From: Allobosea sp. Leaf344
Lineage (GTDB): Bacteria; Pseudomonadota; Alphaproteobacteria; Rhizobiales; Beijerinckiaceae
Reading direction: 5' to 3'
NCBI RefSeq assembly: GCF_001426225.1
Contig: NZ_LMRT01000014.1
Location: forward strand, 479,903-543,902
Length of the DNA stretch: 64,000 nucleotides
Shown: positions 1-8,288 of the stretch, piece after piece
How the letters are laid out: each line of letters opens with the position of its first letter
Numbering within the stretch: position 1 is the first letter of the stretch
Made by a program: the position numbers and the translations under genes
The notes under the pieces: generated by a model
Seen by the model: only the letters and a program-made list of their open reading frames with translations
What the model was told of the DNA's origin: nothing
Databases searched by the model: none

Positions 1-764
1 ACCAGCTGCGCGGCCGCGTCGGCCGCTCCAAGGTACGGGCCTATGCGCTCTTCACCATGCCGGCGAACCGCAAGCTGACCGAACAGGCCGAGCGCCGCCT
101 GAAGGTGCTGCAGTCGCTGGATACGCTGGGTGCCGGCTTCCAGCTCGCCAGCCATGATCTCGACATCCGCGGCGCTGGCAACCTGCTCGGCGACGAGCAG
201 TCCGGCCATATCAAGGAGGTAGGCTACGAGCTCTACCAGCAGATGCTGGAGGAGGCGGTGGCCCAGCTCAAGGCGGGCGTCGACATCGTCGCGGAGAGCC
301 AATGGTCGCCGACCATCCAGATCGGCGCGCCGGTGATGATCCCGGAGCATTACATCGCCGATCTCACGCTGCGGCTGACGCTCTACAAGCGGCTCTCGAC
401 GCTGGCGGAGGATAGCGACATCCAGTCCTTCGGGGCCGAGCTCGTCGACCGTTTCGGCCCCTTGCCGGAGGAGGTGCAGCAGCTCCTGGAGATCGTGACG
501 ATCAAGGCGCTCTGCCGGCGCGCCAATGTCGAGAAGGTCGAGGCCGGGCCGAAGGGCATCATCATCTCCTTCCGCGACAATGAATTCGCCAATCCCGAAG
601 GCCTCGTCGGTTACGTCGCCAAGCAGGGCACGCTGGCCAAGGTGCGGCCGGACATGCGCGTCGTCTTCATCGACGATTTCGAGACGGCCGAGGACAGGCT
701 GAAGGGCACGCGGAGGCTGTTGACCGACCTCGCCCGCATCGCCGAGCGCAAGAAGGCGGGGTAG
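1..764 (+). CDS. mfd: Transcription-repair coupling factor Mfd, C-terminal part (5' end outside window)
   Basis: The reading frame is open from base 3 to the stop at 762-764 and begins inside the gene, so only about the last 253 residues are present. The start of the visible part carries the end of the RecG/Mfd-type helicase module (QLRGRVGRS, then DLDIRGAGNLLG and EQSGHIKEVGYELY, typical of Mfd). The remainder matches the C-terminal TRCF domain, which controls UvrA access. Mfd is a cytoplasmic DNA translocase that removes RNA polymerase stalled at lesions and recruits UvrABC. The upstream two-thirds lie outside the window, so integrity of the full gene cannot be judged. Confidence 0.95.
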   Translation, partial: QLRGRVGRSKVRAYALFTMPANRKLTEQAERRLKVLQSLDTLGAGFQLASHDLDIRGAGNLLGDEQSGHIKEVGYELYQQMLEEAVAQLKAGVDIVAESQWSPTIQIGAPVMIPEHYIADLTLRLTLYKRLSTLAEDSDIQSFGAELVDRFGPLPEEVQQLLEIVTIKALCRRANVEKVEAGPKGIIISFRDNEFANPEGLVGYVAKQGTLAKVRPDMRVVFIDDFETAEDRLKGTRRLLTDLARIAERKKAG

Positions 765-929
765 CCGGACGGGCGGCCGGGGCACGCGAACGCGGCTGCG
801 CCGCAAAGGTTCCCGGCCGCAGCGCAGTCATCCACAGCTTTCAGCGCCGGATGCTTTTGCGCTGCAACAGAGATGACATGATGGCGGGGAAGGCAACGGC
901 GAATCACGCGTCCACGAGGCTTCACGCCA

Positions 930-1139
930 ATGGTCAAAATCCTGCTGCTGATTTCGTATCTGATGACGACGGGCGACGTGCTCTATGATCTGCGCGAGCT
1001 GCAGGTCGAAGACCTCACCTCGTGCCGCTCCTATGCGAAATCCCTGGCGAAGCAGGATTTGCCGGAGCATGTCCGGGACATGCACGTGCAATGTCTCGGT
1101 GCCGATCTGAAGCCGCTGCGCGGCGCCCGCGGGGCCTGA
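930..1139 (+). CDS. Small hypothetical protein (69 aa)
   Basis: An ATG-started 69-residue ORF lies 165 bases after mfd. The first 14 residues are hydrophobic (MVKILLLISYLMT), like a short secretion signal or membrane segment. The rest is polar, with two cysteines (CRSY near residue 32 and VQCLG near residue 55) that could form a disulfide if exported. No family was recognised. It lies tail to tail with the minus-strand M15-like gene, 10 bases away. Small cysteine-pair ORFs of this kind occur beside housekeeping genes in Hyphomicrobiales, but I cannot confirm expression. It could be a chance ORF, although both strands downstream are otherwise densely coding. Confidence 0.45.
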   Translation: MVKILLLISYLMTTGDVLYDLRELQVEDLTSCRSYAKSLAKQDLPEHVRDMHVQCLGADLKPLRGARGA

Positions 1140-1149
1140 GGGGCGCCCC

Positions 1150-1806
1150 TCACCAGGGCCGATGCGGCCCGGTGTCGATATGCAGGATGCCGTTCCAGTA
1201 GACCTTGTTGCCGCCGATGCCGGGCAGGGCCCGGGCGAAATCCAGCACGAGGCGTGGCCTCACACCGGGCACACGGAAATCCACCGCGTCGCAATTCTTG
1301 TGGTAGGAGCCGCGCCGCGCCCGCCAGGCGGGCCGCCAGGTCGAGGTCACCTTCACCGCGCCGAAGCGGGCCGAGACCTTGTCCAGCGCCGTTTTGAGCG
1401 CGGCGGGCAGGCAGGCGAGCGAGGTGCCGGGATCGGTCGAGATTCCCGGGCGCTCGGGCTTCTCGTCGGGATCGAAATCCGGCTCGGCCCCGGCCTTCTG
1501 CCCCGGCGCCAGCTGCCGCCATTCCGGGCCGTGATCCTCCTCCGGCTCGGCGACGGCGGGCGAGTCCGGCCCGGGCTGCGGCTGGCCGCCGGACGAGGCG
1601 GGCGGCACCACGGGGGCAGGGGGCGGGATGATGATCGCCGGCATCGGCGATGTCGCCAGGAGCTCCAGGTCGAAGGGCCGGGGTGGCGGCAGGGGCGCGA
1701 GCTGCGTCGTGCCCACCTGCGCGAAGGCCGAGCCGACGGGCAGGGCCGAGCCGACCGGGAAGGCGCCGGCCAGGGCCAGCACGCGAAGCAGGGAGACAGG
1801 CCTCAC
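1150..1806 (-). CDS. Secreted M15-type (D-Ala-D-Ala carboxypeptidase-like / YcbK-like) protein
   Basis: 218 aa read from a GTG at 1804-1806. The N-terminus is a signal peptide (hydrophobic stretch ending near SAFAQ), followed by a long proline-rich linker (about residues 35-110) that probably spans the periplasm. The C-terminal domain has the zinc-peptidase pattern of the M15_3/YcbK group: S-x-H-x3-C-D-A-V-D-F and a second H-x-D (HIDTG) near the end. The likely role is trimming peptidoglycan cross-links or recognising D-amino-acid peptides. The gene starts 3 bases after the stop of the HdeA-like gene on the same strand, so the two are probably co-transcribed. The exact substrate is not evident. 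Confidence 0.75.
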   Translation of the reverse strand: MRPVSLLRVLALAGAFPVGSALPVGSAFAQVGTTQLAPLPPPRPFDLELLATSPMPAIIIPPPAPVVPPASSGGQPQPGPDSPAVAEPEEDHGPEWRQLAPGQKAGAEPDFDPDEKPERPGISTDPGTSLACLPAALKTALDKVSARFGAVKVTSTWRPAWRARRGSYHKNCDAVDFRVPGVRPRLVLDFARALPGIGGNKVYWNGILHIDTGPHRPW

Positions 1807-1809
1807 GCC

Positions 1810-2127
1810 TCAGGGTGCCGGCGTGGCCGGCATGAAGACGGCGCGCGATTCCGCGCTGATCAGCGGCGCCTGCGGTGTCTTGGCGCAAAGCTCGCTCAAA
1901 GCGGCCGGCGCGGCCGCGACCCGGCCGAGATCGATCTCGGGCCGCTGCGCGCCGCCCGCGAAATAGCCGGCGAGCCAGAGCGAGAGCTGGCTGCGATCGG
2001 TCTCGCTCATCCCGGAGAAATCCGCACAGGTCGCGGCCAGCAGGTTGAGCTGCTGGGCGCCGGCCGGCATGGCCGATATGCAAGCCGCGATCGCCGGGAC
2101 CAGGATGAATCGTGACAGCGGCGCCAT
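1810..2127 (-). CDS. HdeA/HdeB-like periplasmic protein
   Basis: 105 aa with a clear signal peptide (cleavage likely after PAGAQ). The mature part has the HdeA pattern: a cysteine-D-F segment followed by a W-L-x-G-Y motif (TCADFSGM and LWLAGYFAG), and a second cysteine near residue 81 (SELCAKTP) that would form the family disulfide. HdeA proteins are acid-activated periplasmic chaperones in enterobacteria; the role of alphaproteobacterial paralogues is less clear. It is the first gene of a two-gene minus-strand unit with the M15-like peptidase. Its start lies 280 bases from nuoA, so this gap must carry divergent promoters. Confidence 0.7.
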   Translation of the reverse strand: MAPLSRFILVPAIAACISAMPAGAQQLNLLAATCADFSGMSETDRSQLSLWLAGYFAGGAQRPEIDLGRVAAAPAALSELCAKTPQAPLISAESRAVFMPATPAP

Positions 2128-2330
2128 GCGTTTCTCCGGAGCCGGGGCGCCGAAGGGGCGCGCCTCGAATCGGCCGCAGTGTGTCCCGGCTCGCCCGGCG
2201 CGGCCAGCGAAATGCGCGGGAAACCGCTAAAGGCCCCGGCCGTTGCGGAGCGATGCGGGGCAGGGCGCGGATTTCCCGCTCATCTGCGCCTGAATCAACC
2301 CCGTTACCCGATTGTGCGGCGCGGCGAACT

Positions 2331-2358
2331 CTTGCTTCATTCCAATGCAAGGGATAAT
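2331..2358 (+). promoter_or_regulatory. Candidate promoter of the nuo operon
   Basis: CTTGCT at 2331-2336 and GATAAT at 2353-2358 are separated by 16 bases, and a start of transcription near 2365 would leave a short leader to nuoA. The sequence between the boxes also forms a small inverted repeat (CTTGC and GCAAG). This is the only good sigma-70-like match in the 280-base gap between the HdeA-like gene and nuoA. The rest of the gap is GC-rich and shows nothing else that I can name. The boxes are seen in the sequence; promoter function is inferred. Confidence 0.45.
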
Positions 2359-2407
2359 CGACTGACCAGCGCGCCGACGCCCGGCCGCGGGAAGAGGGGA
2401 AGACCTC

Positions 2408-2788
2408 ATGCAGACCCTCCAGGTGCCGTCCCTGCTCAATGATTACCTGCCGCTCGCCATCTTCATCGGCGTATCGGGATTCATTGGCCTCGCCTTGCTG
2501 GTCGCGCCCTTCCTGATCGCCTATTCCCGGCCGGATGCGGAAAAGCTCTCCGCCTATGAATGCGGCTTCAACGCCTTCGACGATGCGCGCATGAAGTTCG
2601 ACGTGCGCTTCTATCTCGTCGCCATCCTGTTCATCATCTTCGACCTGGAAGTCGCCTTCCTCTTCCCCTGGGCGGTCGCCTTCGGCACCCTGGGCTGGTA
2701 CGGTTTCTGGTCGATGATGATCTTTCTCGGCGTTCTGACCGTCGGTTTCGTTTATGAATGGCGCAAGGGCGCGCTGGAGTGGGACTAA
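2408..2788 (+). CDS. nuoA: NADH-quinone oxidoreductase subunit A
   Basis: 126 aa, the usual NuoA length, with three membrane segments. The family signature [12 protein letters not shown] and the following [18 protein letters not shown] stretch with acidic residues in the membrane are intact. NuoA belongs to the membrane arm at the junction with the peripheral arm of complex I, near the quinone cavity. The ATG is preceded by a purine-rich ribosome site (AGGGGAAG, 2395-2402). It is the first gene of a 14-subunit operon running to 18302. Confidence 0.97.
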   Translation: MQTLQVPSLLNDYLPLAIFIGVSGFIGLALLVAPFLIAYSRPDAEKLSAYECGFNAFDDARMKFDVRFYLVAILFIIFDLEVAFLFPWAVAFGTLGWYGFWSMMIFLGVLTVGFVYEWRKGALEWD

Positions 2789-2850
2789 TCGTCCCATCCC
2801 GACGCGGGTCTTGAATTCCTATCTCACGGGAATTGGTTCACAAGGGTTCG

Positions 2851-3438
2851 ATGATGGCAGTTACAGCGATCGACCGCGGCAATCCGCTCGTCGCACCTGC
2901 GCCGAAAGGCCTGCTGGGTCCCGACGGGCAGCCGCTCGGCGCGCGTGATCCGTTCTTCCTGGAGATGAACAACGAGCTGGCGGACAAGGGTTTTCTCGTC
3001 ACCGCCACCGACGACCTGATCAACTGGGCCCGGACCGGCTCGCTGATGTGGATGACCTTCGGCCTGGCCTGCTGCGCGGTCGAGATGATGCAGCTGTCGA
3101 TGCCGCGGTACGATGTCGAGCGTTTCGGCTTCGCGCCCCGCGCCAGCCCGCGCCAATCCGATGTGATGATCGTGGCGGGCACGCTGACCAACAAGATGGC
3201 TCCGGCCCTGCGCAAGGTCTATGACCAGATGCCGGAGCCGCGCTACGTCATCTCGATGGGCTCCTGCGCCAATGGCGGAGGCTATTATCATTACAGCTAT
3301 TCGGTCGTGAGGGGCTGCGACCGCATCGTGCCGATCGACATCTATGTGCCGGGCTGCCCGCCCACGGCGGAAGCGCTGCTCTATGGCGTCCTGCTGCTGC
3401 AGAAGAAGATCCGGCGGACCGGGACGATCGAGCGATAG
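2851..3438 (+). CDS. nuoB: NADH-quinone oxidoreductase subunit B (cluster N2 subunit)
   Basis: 195 aa. It carries the ligands of the [4Fe-4S] cluster N2: the tandem cysteine pair in LACCAVEMM, the cysteine in MGSCANGGG and the one in [12 protein letters not shown]2 passes electrons to ubiquinone. The frame is open upstream to a TTG at 2833, but ATG at 2851 (or 2854) follows an AAGGG at 2842-2846 and is the better start. It is 62 bases from nuoA. The gap to nuoC is unusually long (145 bases) and contains GC-rich repeats. Confidence 0.96.
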   Translation: MMAVTAIDRGNPLVAPAPKGLLGPDGQPLGARDPFFLEMNNELADKGFLVTATDDLINWARTGSLMWMTFGLACCAVEMMQLSMPRYDVERFGFAPRASPRQSDVMIVAGTLTNKMAPALRKVYDQMPEPRYVISMGSCANGGGYYHYSYSVVRGCDRIVPIDIYVPGCPPTAEALLYGVLLLQKKIRRTGTIER

Positions 3439-3460
3439 GACCCTCGCCCGGGGGTGAGCA

Positions 3461-3477
3461 TCGCCCGGGGCGGGCGA
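3461..3477 (+). repeat. GC-rich hairpin in the nuoB-nuoC gap
   Basis: TCGCCC (3461-3466) pairs with GGGCGA (3472-3477) around a 5-base loop, and the CGCCCGGGG part is duplicated just upstream (3445-3453). There is no T run, so this is not a standard terminator. It could slow polymerase or protect mRNA ends between nuoB and nuoC. The rest of this 145-base gap shows no ORF that I believe. Confidence 0.4.
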
Positions 3478-3583
3478 AGCTGGGAGCCTGGAGCCCGCGA
3501 ACGGGTTCCGCGCGAAGGCTCCGACTATGGTCGGATTGAGGGCTGGCTCGCGCCGAAGCCTAGTAGGACGTGGTGGATTAGCG

Positions 3584-4186
3584 ATGAGCGACGTGCTCGT
3601 GACCCTCGGCGAAGAGATCAAGGCGGCGCTGCCGGGCGCCGTCACGGACGCCGTCGTCGCCTATGGCGAATTGACGATCCTGGCCGAGGCGGCTGCGATC
3701 CCGGGCGTCCTGGAGACGCTGAGGGACGATCCGCGCTTCCGCTTCGTCAACTTCACCGACATCGCCGGCGCCGATTACCCCGGCCGTGAGAAGCGTTTCG
3801 ACGTCGTCTACCATCTGCTGTCGCCGCGCCATAACCGCCGTATCCGGGTGAAGGTCCAGACCGACGAGGCGACACCGGTCCCCTCGGTGATCGACGTCTT
3901 CCCGGCGGCGAACTGGTACGAGCGCGAGGCCTATGATTTCTACGGCATCCTCTTCTCGAACCACCCGGATCTGCGCCGCATCCTCACCGATTACGGCTTC
4001 GAGGGCTATCCGCTGCGCAAGGACTTCCCGCTGACCGGCTATGTCGAAGTCCGCTATGACGACGAGCAGAAGCGCGTCGTCTACGAGCCGGTCAGGCTCA
4101 ATCAGGAATTCCGGAATTTTGATTTCTTGAGCCCTTGGGAAGGCACGGATTATGTCCTTCCGGGCGATGAAAAAGCGAAGGTCTGA
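3584..4186 (+). CDS. nuoC: NADH-quinone oxidoreductase subunit C (30-kDa subunit)
   Basis: 200 aa, the normal length for a stand-alone NuoC rather than a NuoCD fusion. It contains the 30-kDa signature in which [12 protein letters not shown], a histidine, then [12 protein letters not shown] and PLRKDFPL follow one another (about residues 109-145). The subunit packs against NuoD in the quinone module of complex I. The frame is open further upstream, but ATG 3584 gives the conserved N-terminus MSDVL. Its stop codon directly abuts the left arm of the heptamer inverted repeat. Confidence 0.95.
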   Translation: MSDVLVTLGEEIKAALPGAVTDAVVAYGELTILAEAAAIPGVLETLRDDPRFRFVNFTDIAGADYPGREKRFDVVYHLLSPRHNRRIRVKVQTDEATPVPSVIDVFPAANWYEREAYDFYGILFSNHPDLRRILTDYGFEGYPLRKDFPLTGYVEVRYDDEQKRVVYEPVRLNQEFRNFDFLSPWEGTDYVLPGDEKAKV

Positions 4187-4625
4187 GGCAGTGGGCAGTC
4201 GTCAGTCGGCAGTCGGGACGCGACCGGGGTTGGGCGATGAGCATCCGATCGTACCGGGATCTGCGCGTCTGGCAGGAGGCGATGGCCTTGGCCGAATTGG
4301 TCTACCGGGTTACGAAGCTGTTTCCGCGGGACGAGATGTTCGGACTGACCTCGCAGATGCGCAGAGCCTGCGTCTCGATCCCAGCCAATATCGCCGAGGG
4401 CTATGGTCGCGAGAGTGCGGGAGCCTATCAGCAGTTTCTGCGCATCGCGCAGGGTTCGGTCAAGGAGCTCGAGACTCACGCGCTGATCGCATGTCGGGTC
4501 GGTATGGTCGGCGAGGAGGAAACGGCCGGTCTGCTGTCCAAGACGGAGGCTGTCGGCAAGATGCTGCGCGCGCTCATTCGCTCTCTGGACGTCTAGCGAC
4601 TGCCGACTGCCGACTGCCCATTGCC
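4187..4625 (+). mobile_element. Putative unit: four-helix-bundle ORF bracketed by a heptamer-built inverted repeat
   Basis: Left arm 4187-4214 is four 7-base units (GGCAGTC and variants GGCAGTG, GTCAGTC). Right arm 4598-4625 is three GACTGCC units plus CATTGCC. The arms are reverse complements at 26 of 28 positions, and one of the two differences is a G-T wobble. They enclose exactly one gene (4237-4596). The unit fills the whole nuoC-nuoD gap from the nuoC stop codon to 16 bases before nuoD. No transposase is present and no flanking target duplication was found. Mobility is inferred from the symmetric arms and from the insertion into an otherwise conserved operon. Confidence 0.6.
4237..4596 (+). 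CDS. Four-helix bundle protein (23S rRNA intervening-sequence protein / S23 family)
   Basis: 119 aa, matching the family in length and signature: YRDLRVWQEAM at the N-terminus, then FPRDEMFGLTSQMRRA, and SIPANIAEGYGR with a conserved glycine-tyrosine-glycine, followed by a helix with EL-ET. Relatives are encoded inside 23S rRNA intervening sequences or scattered alone in genomes, and form small pentameric helical bundles related to Avd of diversity-generating retroelements. Biochemical function is not established. Here it sits between nuoC and nuoD, flanked on both sides by complementary heptamer arrays. It is in the same direction as the operon, so it would be transcribed with complex I. Confidence 0.9.
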   Translation: MSIRSYRDLRVWQEAMALAELVYRVTKLFPRDEMFGLTSQMRRACVSIPANIAEGYGRESAGAYQQFLRIAQGSVKELETHALIACRVGMVGEEETAGLLSKTEAVGKMLRALIRSLDV

Positions 4626-4641
4626 AGAGGCAAAGCCTGAC

Positions 4642-5832
4642 ATGACCGAACACAACATCCGCAATTTCAGCATCAATTTCGGGCCCCAGCACCCGGCTGC
4701 GCATGGCGTGCTGCGCCTGGTGCTCGAACTCGACGGCGAGATCGTCGAGCGGGTCGATCCGCATATCGGCCTGCTGCATCGCGGCACCGAGAAGCTGATC
4801 GAGGCGAAGACCTATCTGCAGGCGCTGCCCTATTTCGACCGGCTCGACTATGTCGCGCCGATGAACCAGGAGCATGCCTGGTGCCTCGCGGTCGAGAAGC
4901 TGATGGGCGTGAGCGTCCCGCGCCGCGGCCAGCTGATCCGCGTGCTCTATTCCGAGATCGGCCGCATCCTCTCCCATCTCCTCAACGTCACCACCCAGGC
5001 GATGGATGTCGGCGCGCTGACGCCGCCGCTCTGGGGGTTCGAGGAGCGCGAAAAGCTGATGGTGTTCTATGAGCGCGCCTCCGGCTCGCGCATGCACGCC
5101 GCCTATTTCCGGCCCGGCGGCGTCCATCAGGATCTGCCGACCTCGCTGATCCACGACATCGCGGAATGGTGCGAGCCCTTCCTGAAGGTCTGCGACGATC
5201 TCGAGGGGCTGCTGACCGACAACCGCATCTTCAAGCAGCGTAATGTCGATATCGGCGTGGTCGATCTCGATACCTGCTGGAAATGGGGGTTTTCGGGGGT
5301 GATGGTGCGCGGCTCCGGCGCACCCTGGGATCTGCGCAAATCGCAGCCCTATGAATGCTATGAGGAGATGGATTTCGACATCCCGATCGGCAAGAACGGC
5401 GATTGCTACGACCGCTACTGCATCCGCATGGAAGAGATGCGGCAATCGGTGCGCATCATGCAGCAATGCTGCGCCAAGCTGCTGGGGCCGGATGGCGGCG
5501 GGCCGATCTCGGCGCTGGACGGCAAGATGGTGCCGCCCAAACGCGGCGAGATGAAGCGCTCGATGGAAGCGCTGATCCACCATTTCAAGCTCTATACCGA
5601 GGGCTTCAAGGTCCCGGAGGGCGAGGTCTACGCCGCGGTCGAGGCGCCCAAGGGCGAATTCGGCGTCTATCTCGTCTCGGACGGCACCAACAAGCCCTAT
5701 CGCGTCAAGCTCAAGGCCCCGGGCTTCGCCCATCTCCAGGCGATGGACTTCATGTGCCGCAAGCACATGCTGGCAGACGTCTCCGCCATCCTCGGCTCGC
5801 TCGACATCGTTTTCGGGGAGGTCGACCGGTGA
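4642..5832 (+). CDS. nuoD: NADH-quinone oxidoreductase subunit D (49-kDa subunit)
   Basis: 396 aa. It has the 49-kDa landmarks: [13 protein letters not shown] near the N-terminus (part of the quinone-binding site), [12 protein letters not shown], the YDVA-equivalent region, and the C-terminal FGEVDR end. NuoD with NuoB and NuoC forms the quinone reduction module. The frame is open to TTG 4621 within the heptamer repeat, but ATG 4642, which gives [15 protein letters not shown], is the conserved start. It is followed by the second heptamer hairpin before nuoE. Confidence 0.97.
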   Translation: MTEHNIRNFSINFGPQHPAAHGVLRLVLELDGEIVERVDPHIGLLHRGTEKLIEAKTYLQALPYFDRLDYVAPMNQEHAWCLAVEKLMGVSVPRRGQLIRVLYSEIGRILSHLLNVTTQAMDVGALTPPLWGFEEREKLMVFYERASGSRMHAAYFRPGGVHQDLPTSLIHDIAEWCEPFLKVCDDLEGLLTDNRIFKQRNVDIGVVDLDTCWKWGFSGVMVRGSGAPWDLRKSQPYECYEEMDFDIPIGKNGDCYDRYCIRMEEMRQSVRIMQQCCAKLLGPDGGGPISALDGKMVPPKRGEMKRSMEALIHHFKLYTEGFKVPEGEVYAAVEAPKGEFGVYLVSDGTNKPYRVKLKAPGFAHLQAMDFMCRKHMLADVSAILGSLDIVFGEVDR

Positions 5833-5847
5833 CGCTGTCGCGCGCGT

Positions 5848-5968
5848 GGCGAGTGGCGAATGGCGAATGGGCTGTGATAGCCCTGCCGCGGCTCGCCGTG
5901 TCGCTGCCAAGGCCGTGCACGCCGCTCACCCCCGTTCGCCATTCGCCACTCGCCACTCGCCATTCGCC
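5848..5968 (+). repeat. Heptamer-built inverted repeat between nuoD and nuoE
   Basis: Left arm 5848-5868 is GGCGAGT followed by two GGCGAAT units. The right side 5934-5968 holds five units of the complementary type (GTTCGCC, ATTCGCC, ACTCGCC, ACTCGCC, ATTCGCC). Positions 5848-5868 can pair with 5934-5954 over 21 bases with one wobble, leaving a loop of about 65 bases that has no convincing ORF. The right arm ends 12 bases before nuoE. The design is the same as at nuoC-nuoD, but the heptamer is different and the gene is absent. Frames reading through it give artefactual HSP/ATR-rich peptides. Confidence 0.85.
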
Positions 5969-5980
5969 TCAGGTATCCTG

Positions 5981-6967
5981 ATGTCCGTCCGTCGTCTCGC
6001 CCCCGATCACGTCCAGCCCGCCTCCTTCGCCTTCGACGCGGCGAACGAGAATTGGGCCGACCAGCAGATCGCGAAATACCCGCCGGGACGCCAGGCCTCG
6101 GCCGTGATCCCGCTGCTGTGGAAGGCGCAGGAGCAGCATCATGGCTGGGTCCCGCGCGCCGCGATCGAGGCGGTGGCGCGCAAGCTCGACATGGCCCCGA
6201 TGCGGGTCATGGAGATCGCGACCTTCTACACCATGTTCAACCTGCAGCCGGTGGGCGAGCATTTCGTCCAGCTCTGCGGCACCACGCCCTGCGCCTTGCG
6301 CGGCGCCGAGGCGCTGAAGAAGGTCTGCGAGGATGTGATCGGCCCGCAATCCACGGTCAGTGCCGACGGAAAACTCTCATGGCTCGAGGTGGAATGCCTG
6401 GGCGCCTGCTGCAATGCGCCGATGGCACAGATCAATTTCGACTATTACGAGGATCTGACGCCGGAGAATTTCAGGACCCTGCTGGATGATCTGCGCCAGG
6501 GCCGCCCGGTGAAGACCGGCTCGCAGATCGGGCGCTCCGGCTCCGAACCCGAAGGCGGCGGCGAGACGCTGAAGGATCCGGCGCTCTATGACGGCACGGT
6601 GATCGGTGCGGGCGACTGGCAGAAGCGCGTGACCGAGCAGCGCCAGGCCGCGGCGGAAGCCGCTGCCGCCAAGGCCGCGGCCGAGGCGGAGGCCAAGAAG
6701 GCCGAGGCCGGCGCGGCCGCCCCCAAGGCGGACGCTCCCAAGACGGACTCGCCCAAGACCGACGCTCATAAGACCGACGCCACCCCCGCCGCCGCGACCA
6801 AGCCTGCGACGGAGACGGCTGCGGCCGGCCGCCCGAAGCCGTCGGAGCCCGGACAGCCGAGCAGCGCGGCGCAGGATACTCCATCCGCCGAAGGCAGGCC
6901 CGATCAGGGCAAGCCCGATGCAACCAGCTCCGACGCCGCCCGCGGTGGCGACAAGCCGGTCAAGTGA
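5981..6967 (+). CDS. nuoE: NADH-quinone oxidoreductase subunit E (24-kDa subunit) with long C-terminal tail
   Basis: 328 aa. The thioredoxin-like domain binds the [2Fe-2S] cluster N1a through Cys99, Cys104, Cys139 and Cys143 (CGTTPCALRG and CLGACCNAPM). NuoE belongs to the NADH-oxidising module with NuoF and NuoG. The conserved domain ends near residue 175. The tail from about 215 to 328 is low-complexity, rich in Ala, Lys, Pro, Asp and Thr, with an imperfect K-T-D repeat near residues 250-265. Many alphaproteobacterial NuoE proteins have tails, but this one adds more than 100 residues. ATG 5981 is chosen because the upstream open frame runs through the heptamer repeat. Confidence 0.95.
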   Translation: MSVRRLAPDHVQPASFAFDAANENWADQQIAKYPPGRQASAVIPLLWKAQEQHHGWVPRAAIEAVARKLDMAPMRVMEIATFYTMFNLQPVGEHFVQLCGTTPCALRGAEALKKVCEDVIGPQSTVSADGKLSWLEVECLGACCNAPMAQINFDYYEDLTPENFRTLLDDLRQGRPVKTGSQIGRSGSEPEGGGETLKDPALYDGTVIGAGDWQKRVTEQRQAAAEAAAAKAAAEAEAKKAEAGAAAPKADAPKTDSPKTDAHKTDATPAAATKPATETAAAGRPKPSEPGQPSSAAQDTPSAEGRPDQGKPDATSSDAARGGDKPVK

Positions 6968-6979
6968 GGCAGGACTGAC

Positions 6980-8284
6980 ATGCTCGCAGATCGCGATCGT
7001 ATCTTCACGAATCTCTACGGCCGGCACGATCTGTCGCTGAAGGGCGCCATGGCGCGCGGCGCCTGGGACGGCACCAAATTCCTGCTCGAGCAGGGCCGCG
7101 ACTGGATCATCGACGAGATGAAGAAGTCGGGGCTGCGCGGCCGTGGCGGCGCCGGCTTTCCGACCGGGCTGAAATGGTCCTTCATGCCCAAGGTCAGCGA
7201 TGGCCGGCCGAGCTACCTCGTCGTCAATGCCGATGAATCGGAGCCGGGCACCTGCAAGGATCGCGAGATCATGCGCAACGATCCGCATACGCTGATCGAG
7301 GGCTGCCTGATCGCCTCCTTCGCGATGGGCGCCAACGCCGCCTATATCTACATCCGCGGCGAATATATCCGCGAGCGCGAGGCGCTGCAGCGCGCCGTCG
7401 ACGAGGCCTATGACGCCAATCTGATCGGCCAGAACAACAAGCACGGCTATCCCTTCGAGCTCTATGTCCATCACGGCGCCGGCGCCTATATCTGCGGCGA
7501 GGAGACGGCCCTGCTCGAAAGCCTGGAAGGCAAGAAGGGCATGCCGCGGCTGAAGCCGCCTTTCCCCGCCAATGTCGGGCTCTATGGCTGCCCGACCACG
7601 GTCAACAACGTCGAATCGATCGCGGTCGCGCCGACCATCCTGCGCCGCGGCGCGAGCTGGTTCTCCTCGCTCGGCAACCCGAACAATGTCGGCACGAAGC
7701 TGTTCTGCGTCTCCGGCCATGTGAACAAGCCGTGCAATGTCGAAGAGGTGATGGGCATCCCCTTCCGCGAGCTGATCGACCGCCATTGCGGCGGCGTGCG
7801 CGGCGGCTGGGACAATCTCATGGCGGTGATCCCCGGCGGCTCCTCGGTGCGCATGGTCCCGGCCGAGCAGATCATCGACACGCCGATGGATTTCGACTCG
7901 CTGTCGAAGCTGAAATCCGGCCTCGGCACCGCGGCCGTGATCGTCATGGACAAATCCACCGACATCGTCCGCGCCATCGCCCGCATCAGCTATTTCTACA
8001 AGCATGAGAGCTGCGGCCAGTGCACCCCCTGCCGCGAGGGCACGGGCTGGATGTGGCGGGTGATGACCCGCATGGCCGAGGGCAGGGCGCAGAAGCGCGA
8101 GATCGACATGCTGCTCGACGTCACCAAGCAGATCGAGGGCCACACCATCTGCGCGCTGGGCGACGCCGCCGCCTGGCCGATCCAGGGGCTGATCGCGCAT
8201 TTCCGTCACGAGATCGAAAAGCGCATCGACGAGTATTCCGCCAACCCGCACTCCGAGCCGGTGCGTCTGATGGCGGCGGAGTGA
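6980..8284 (+). CDS. nuoF: NADH-quinone oxidoreductase subunit F (51-kDa, NADH/FMN subunit)
   Basis: 434 aa. The NADH-binding loop [15 protein letters not shown] lies near residue 55, and the FMN-binding segment with [15 protein letters not shown] follows. The [4Fe-4S] cluster N3 ligands are the three cysteines of [12 protein letters not shown] (about 345-351) plus the cysteine in HTICALGDA (about 391). This subunit is the entry point where NADH reduces FMN. It starts 12 bases after nuoE and ends 4 bases before nuoG, in keeping with tight co-translation of the NADH module. Confidence 0.98.
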   Translation: MLADRDRIFTNLYGRHDLSLKGAMARGAWDGTKFLLEQGRDWIIDEMKKSGLRGRGGAGFPTGLKWSFMPKVSDGRPSYLVVNADESEPGTCKDREIMRNDPHTLIEGCLIASFAMGANAAYIYIRGEYIREREALQRAVDEAYDANLIGQNNKHGYPFELYVHHGAGAYICGEETALLESLEGKKGMPRLKPPFPANVGLYGCPTTVNNVESIAVAPTILRRGASWFSSLGNPNNVGTKLFCVSGHVNKPCNVEEVMGIPFRELIDRHCGGVRGGWDNLMAVIPGGSSVRMVPAEQIIDTPMDFDSLSKLKSGLGTAAVIVMDKSTDIVRAIARISYFYKHESCGQCTPCREGTGWMWRVMTRMAEGRAQKREIDMLLDVTKQIEGHTICALGDAAAWPIQGLIAHFRHEIEKRIDEYSANPHSEPVRLMAAE

Positions 8285-8288
8285 CAGC

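Noticed and set aside
1031..2797. A 588-aa minus-strand frame across the region before nuoB.
   Set aside because: It overlaps the HdeA-like and M15-like genes in another frame and runs antisense to nuoA; it has no family features.
4187..4625. Classification of the heptamer arrays as a CRISPR array.
   Set aside because: Units are only 7 bases, contiguous without spacers, and mirrored; no cas genes are near.
5697..5963. Short ORFs with peptides such as MASGEWR or RHSPFATRHS near nuoD-nuoE.
   Set aside because: These come from reading the 7-base repeat arrays in three frames; they have no ribosome site and are explained by the inverted repeat.
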